The notes under the pieces were generated by a model. The model ran no database searches. It saw only the letters and a list, made by a program, of their open reading frames with translations, and had not been told where the DNA came from. Positions 63,526 to 64,000 of a stretch of DNA of 64,000 bases are shown one piece after another. The position numbers and the translations under genes were made by a program. Within the stretch, counting starts at the first letter, position 1. Every line of letters starts with the position of its first letter. This DNA is from Phreatobacter stygius (GTDB lineage Bacteria; Pseudomonadota; Alphaproteobacteria; Rhizobiales; Phreatobacteraceae): positions 4,601,001 through 4,665,000 of the forward strand of contig NZ_CP039690.1 of assembly GCF_005144885.1 (NCBI RefSeq), given 5' to 3'.

Positions 63526-64000
63526 TCAGCTCTTCAGCGACCGCCAGACCAGCATGGCGGCGGCAAGGTCTTCCAGCGCCGTGCCGACCGACTTGAACAG
63601 GGTGATCTCGCTGTCGGATGTGCGCCCGGCATGGGTGCCACGGGCGAGGTCGAACAGGTCGGCCTTCACGTCGGCCTCGGTGATGAGGCCGCGCCTGATC
63701 GGGTCGACGATGTCGCCGGCCTCGTGCAGGCCGCCGGTGCGGGTGTCGACGAACAGGCTGGCGCGCCGGATCGCCGCGTCGTCGGTCTCGCGCATGGCCG
63801 GTGTATAGCCGCCGACCAGGTCGAGATGAGCGCCCGGCTTCAGCCAGTCGCCGGAGACGACCGGATTGGTCGAGATGGTGGCGCAGGAGACGATATCGGC
63901 CTCGCCGACGGCGGCCTGAAGATCGGTGCCAACCGTGATGGTAATGCCGGGCAGGGTGCCCTGCAGCCCTTCGGCAAGCTCGGCCGCGCGCTCGCGCGAG
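63526..64000 (-). CDS. Ornithine cyclodeaminase/mu-crystallin family protein (partial, C-terminal part)
   Basis: The last 157 or so codons of a leftward gene whose 5' end lies beyond the right edge. The translation runs through EADIVSCATISTNPVVSG, LKPGAHLDLVGGYTPAMRE and ends GTALEDLAAAMLVWRSLKS. SCATxSxxPV, GxHLxLVGxYxPxxRE and KSVGTALEDLAAA are the family signatures. NAD(P)-dependent imine/ketimine reductase or ornithine cyclodeaminase; substrate not determined. Confidence 0.9.
   Translation of the reverse strand, partial: SRERAAELAEGLQGTLPGITITVGTDLQAAVGEADIVSCATISTNPVVSGDWLKPGAHLDLVGGYTPAMRETDDAAIRRASLFVDTRTGGLHEAGDIVDPIRRGLITEADVKADLFDLARGTHAGRTSDSEITLFKSVGTALEDLAAAMLVWRSLKS

Noticed and set aside
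1..64000. tRNA, rRNA, CRISPR arrays, phage genes, transposase genes
   Set aside because: Looked for cloverleaf-like and repeat-spacer patterns and for transposase or phage motifs; none seen by eye. A tRNA finder could still find one I missed.

Overview
The window is GC-rich bacterial chromosome with densely packed genes, many sharing 4-bp stop/start overlaps. It looks like an alphaproteobacterium, most likely order Hyphomicrobiales. The grounds are the trpF-trpB-trpA-accD-folC gene order, an Omp25-like porin, a FixL/FixJ-type two-component pair, AccD and IleRS forms that have lost zinc-ribbon cysteines, and an alphaproteobacterial style of metabolism rich in ABC and tripartite tricarboxylate (TTT) binding proteins. 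I saw no rRNA, tRNA, CRISPR array, prophage or intact transposase gene.

Layout. 0.1-10.3 kb: an acyl-CoA catabolic island with an SDR dehydrogenase, an ABC substrate-binding protein, two acyl-CoA ligases, a TetR regulator and a three-domain single-chain acyl-CoA carboxylase. A 20-bp palindromic motif lies in front of both ligase genes and is the likely TetR operator. 10.6-21.3 kb: housekeeping and mixed genes: dusA, a GST, a TauE-type permease, panB, a Dabb protein, DoxX, then a leftward run cobS-DUF1289-retropepsin-5'-nucleotidase, divergent from cobT, and a serine hydrolase. 21.4-29.7 kb: an IorAB-type molybdenum hydroxylase, an orphan FitA/VapB-like antitoxin followed by a 23-codon stub of its PIN toxin, a FixLJ-like pair lacking the FixL heme histidine, an aminotransferase, a lipoprotein and an outer-membrane barrel protein. 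29.9-35.3 kb: a tandem glycine riboswitch controls gcvT-gcvH-osmC-gcvPA-gcvPB, with a split P-protein and an OsmC gene inside the operon. 35.3-43.4 kb: a small membrane protein divergent from a TetR gene with two identical-type operators, ileS, a helicase-cold-shock pair, an MDR oxidoreductase and dps.

43.5-52.5 kb is the most interesting region. A six-gene leftward operon encodes SuyA, SuyB, a tandem GNAT acetyltransferase, a PF03601-type exporter (SuyZ), an SlcC-type and a ComC-type dehydrogenase. It is divergent from a GntR/UTRA regulator and two paralogous TTT binding proteins. Together they read as a racemic 3-sulfolactate degradation module: the two dehydrogenases of opposite stereospecificity interconvert the enantiomers through sulfopyruvate, SuyAB cleaves (R)-sulfolactate to pyruvate and sulfite, and SuyZ exports the sulfur oxyanion. 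The GNAT protein is not part of the pathway as I know it. A 287-bp, hairpin-rich element with 25-bp perfect terminal inverted repeats sits between the two binding-protein genes.

52.5-64.0 kb: a Bcr/CflA drug exporter, a DUF2272 protein, the folC-accD-trpABF block, a FabF-like ketosynthase, an HxlR regulator, an aldo/keto reductase translationally coupled to a dual-specificity phosphatase, and the C-terminal part of an ornithine cyclodeaminase-family gene running off the right edge. Starts were chosen by family length and Shine-Dalgarno sequences; all identities, alignments and hairpins are by eye.
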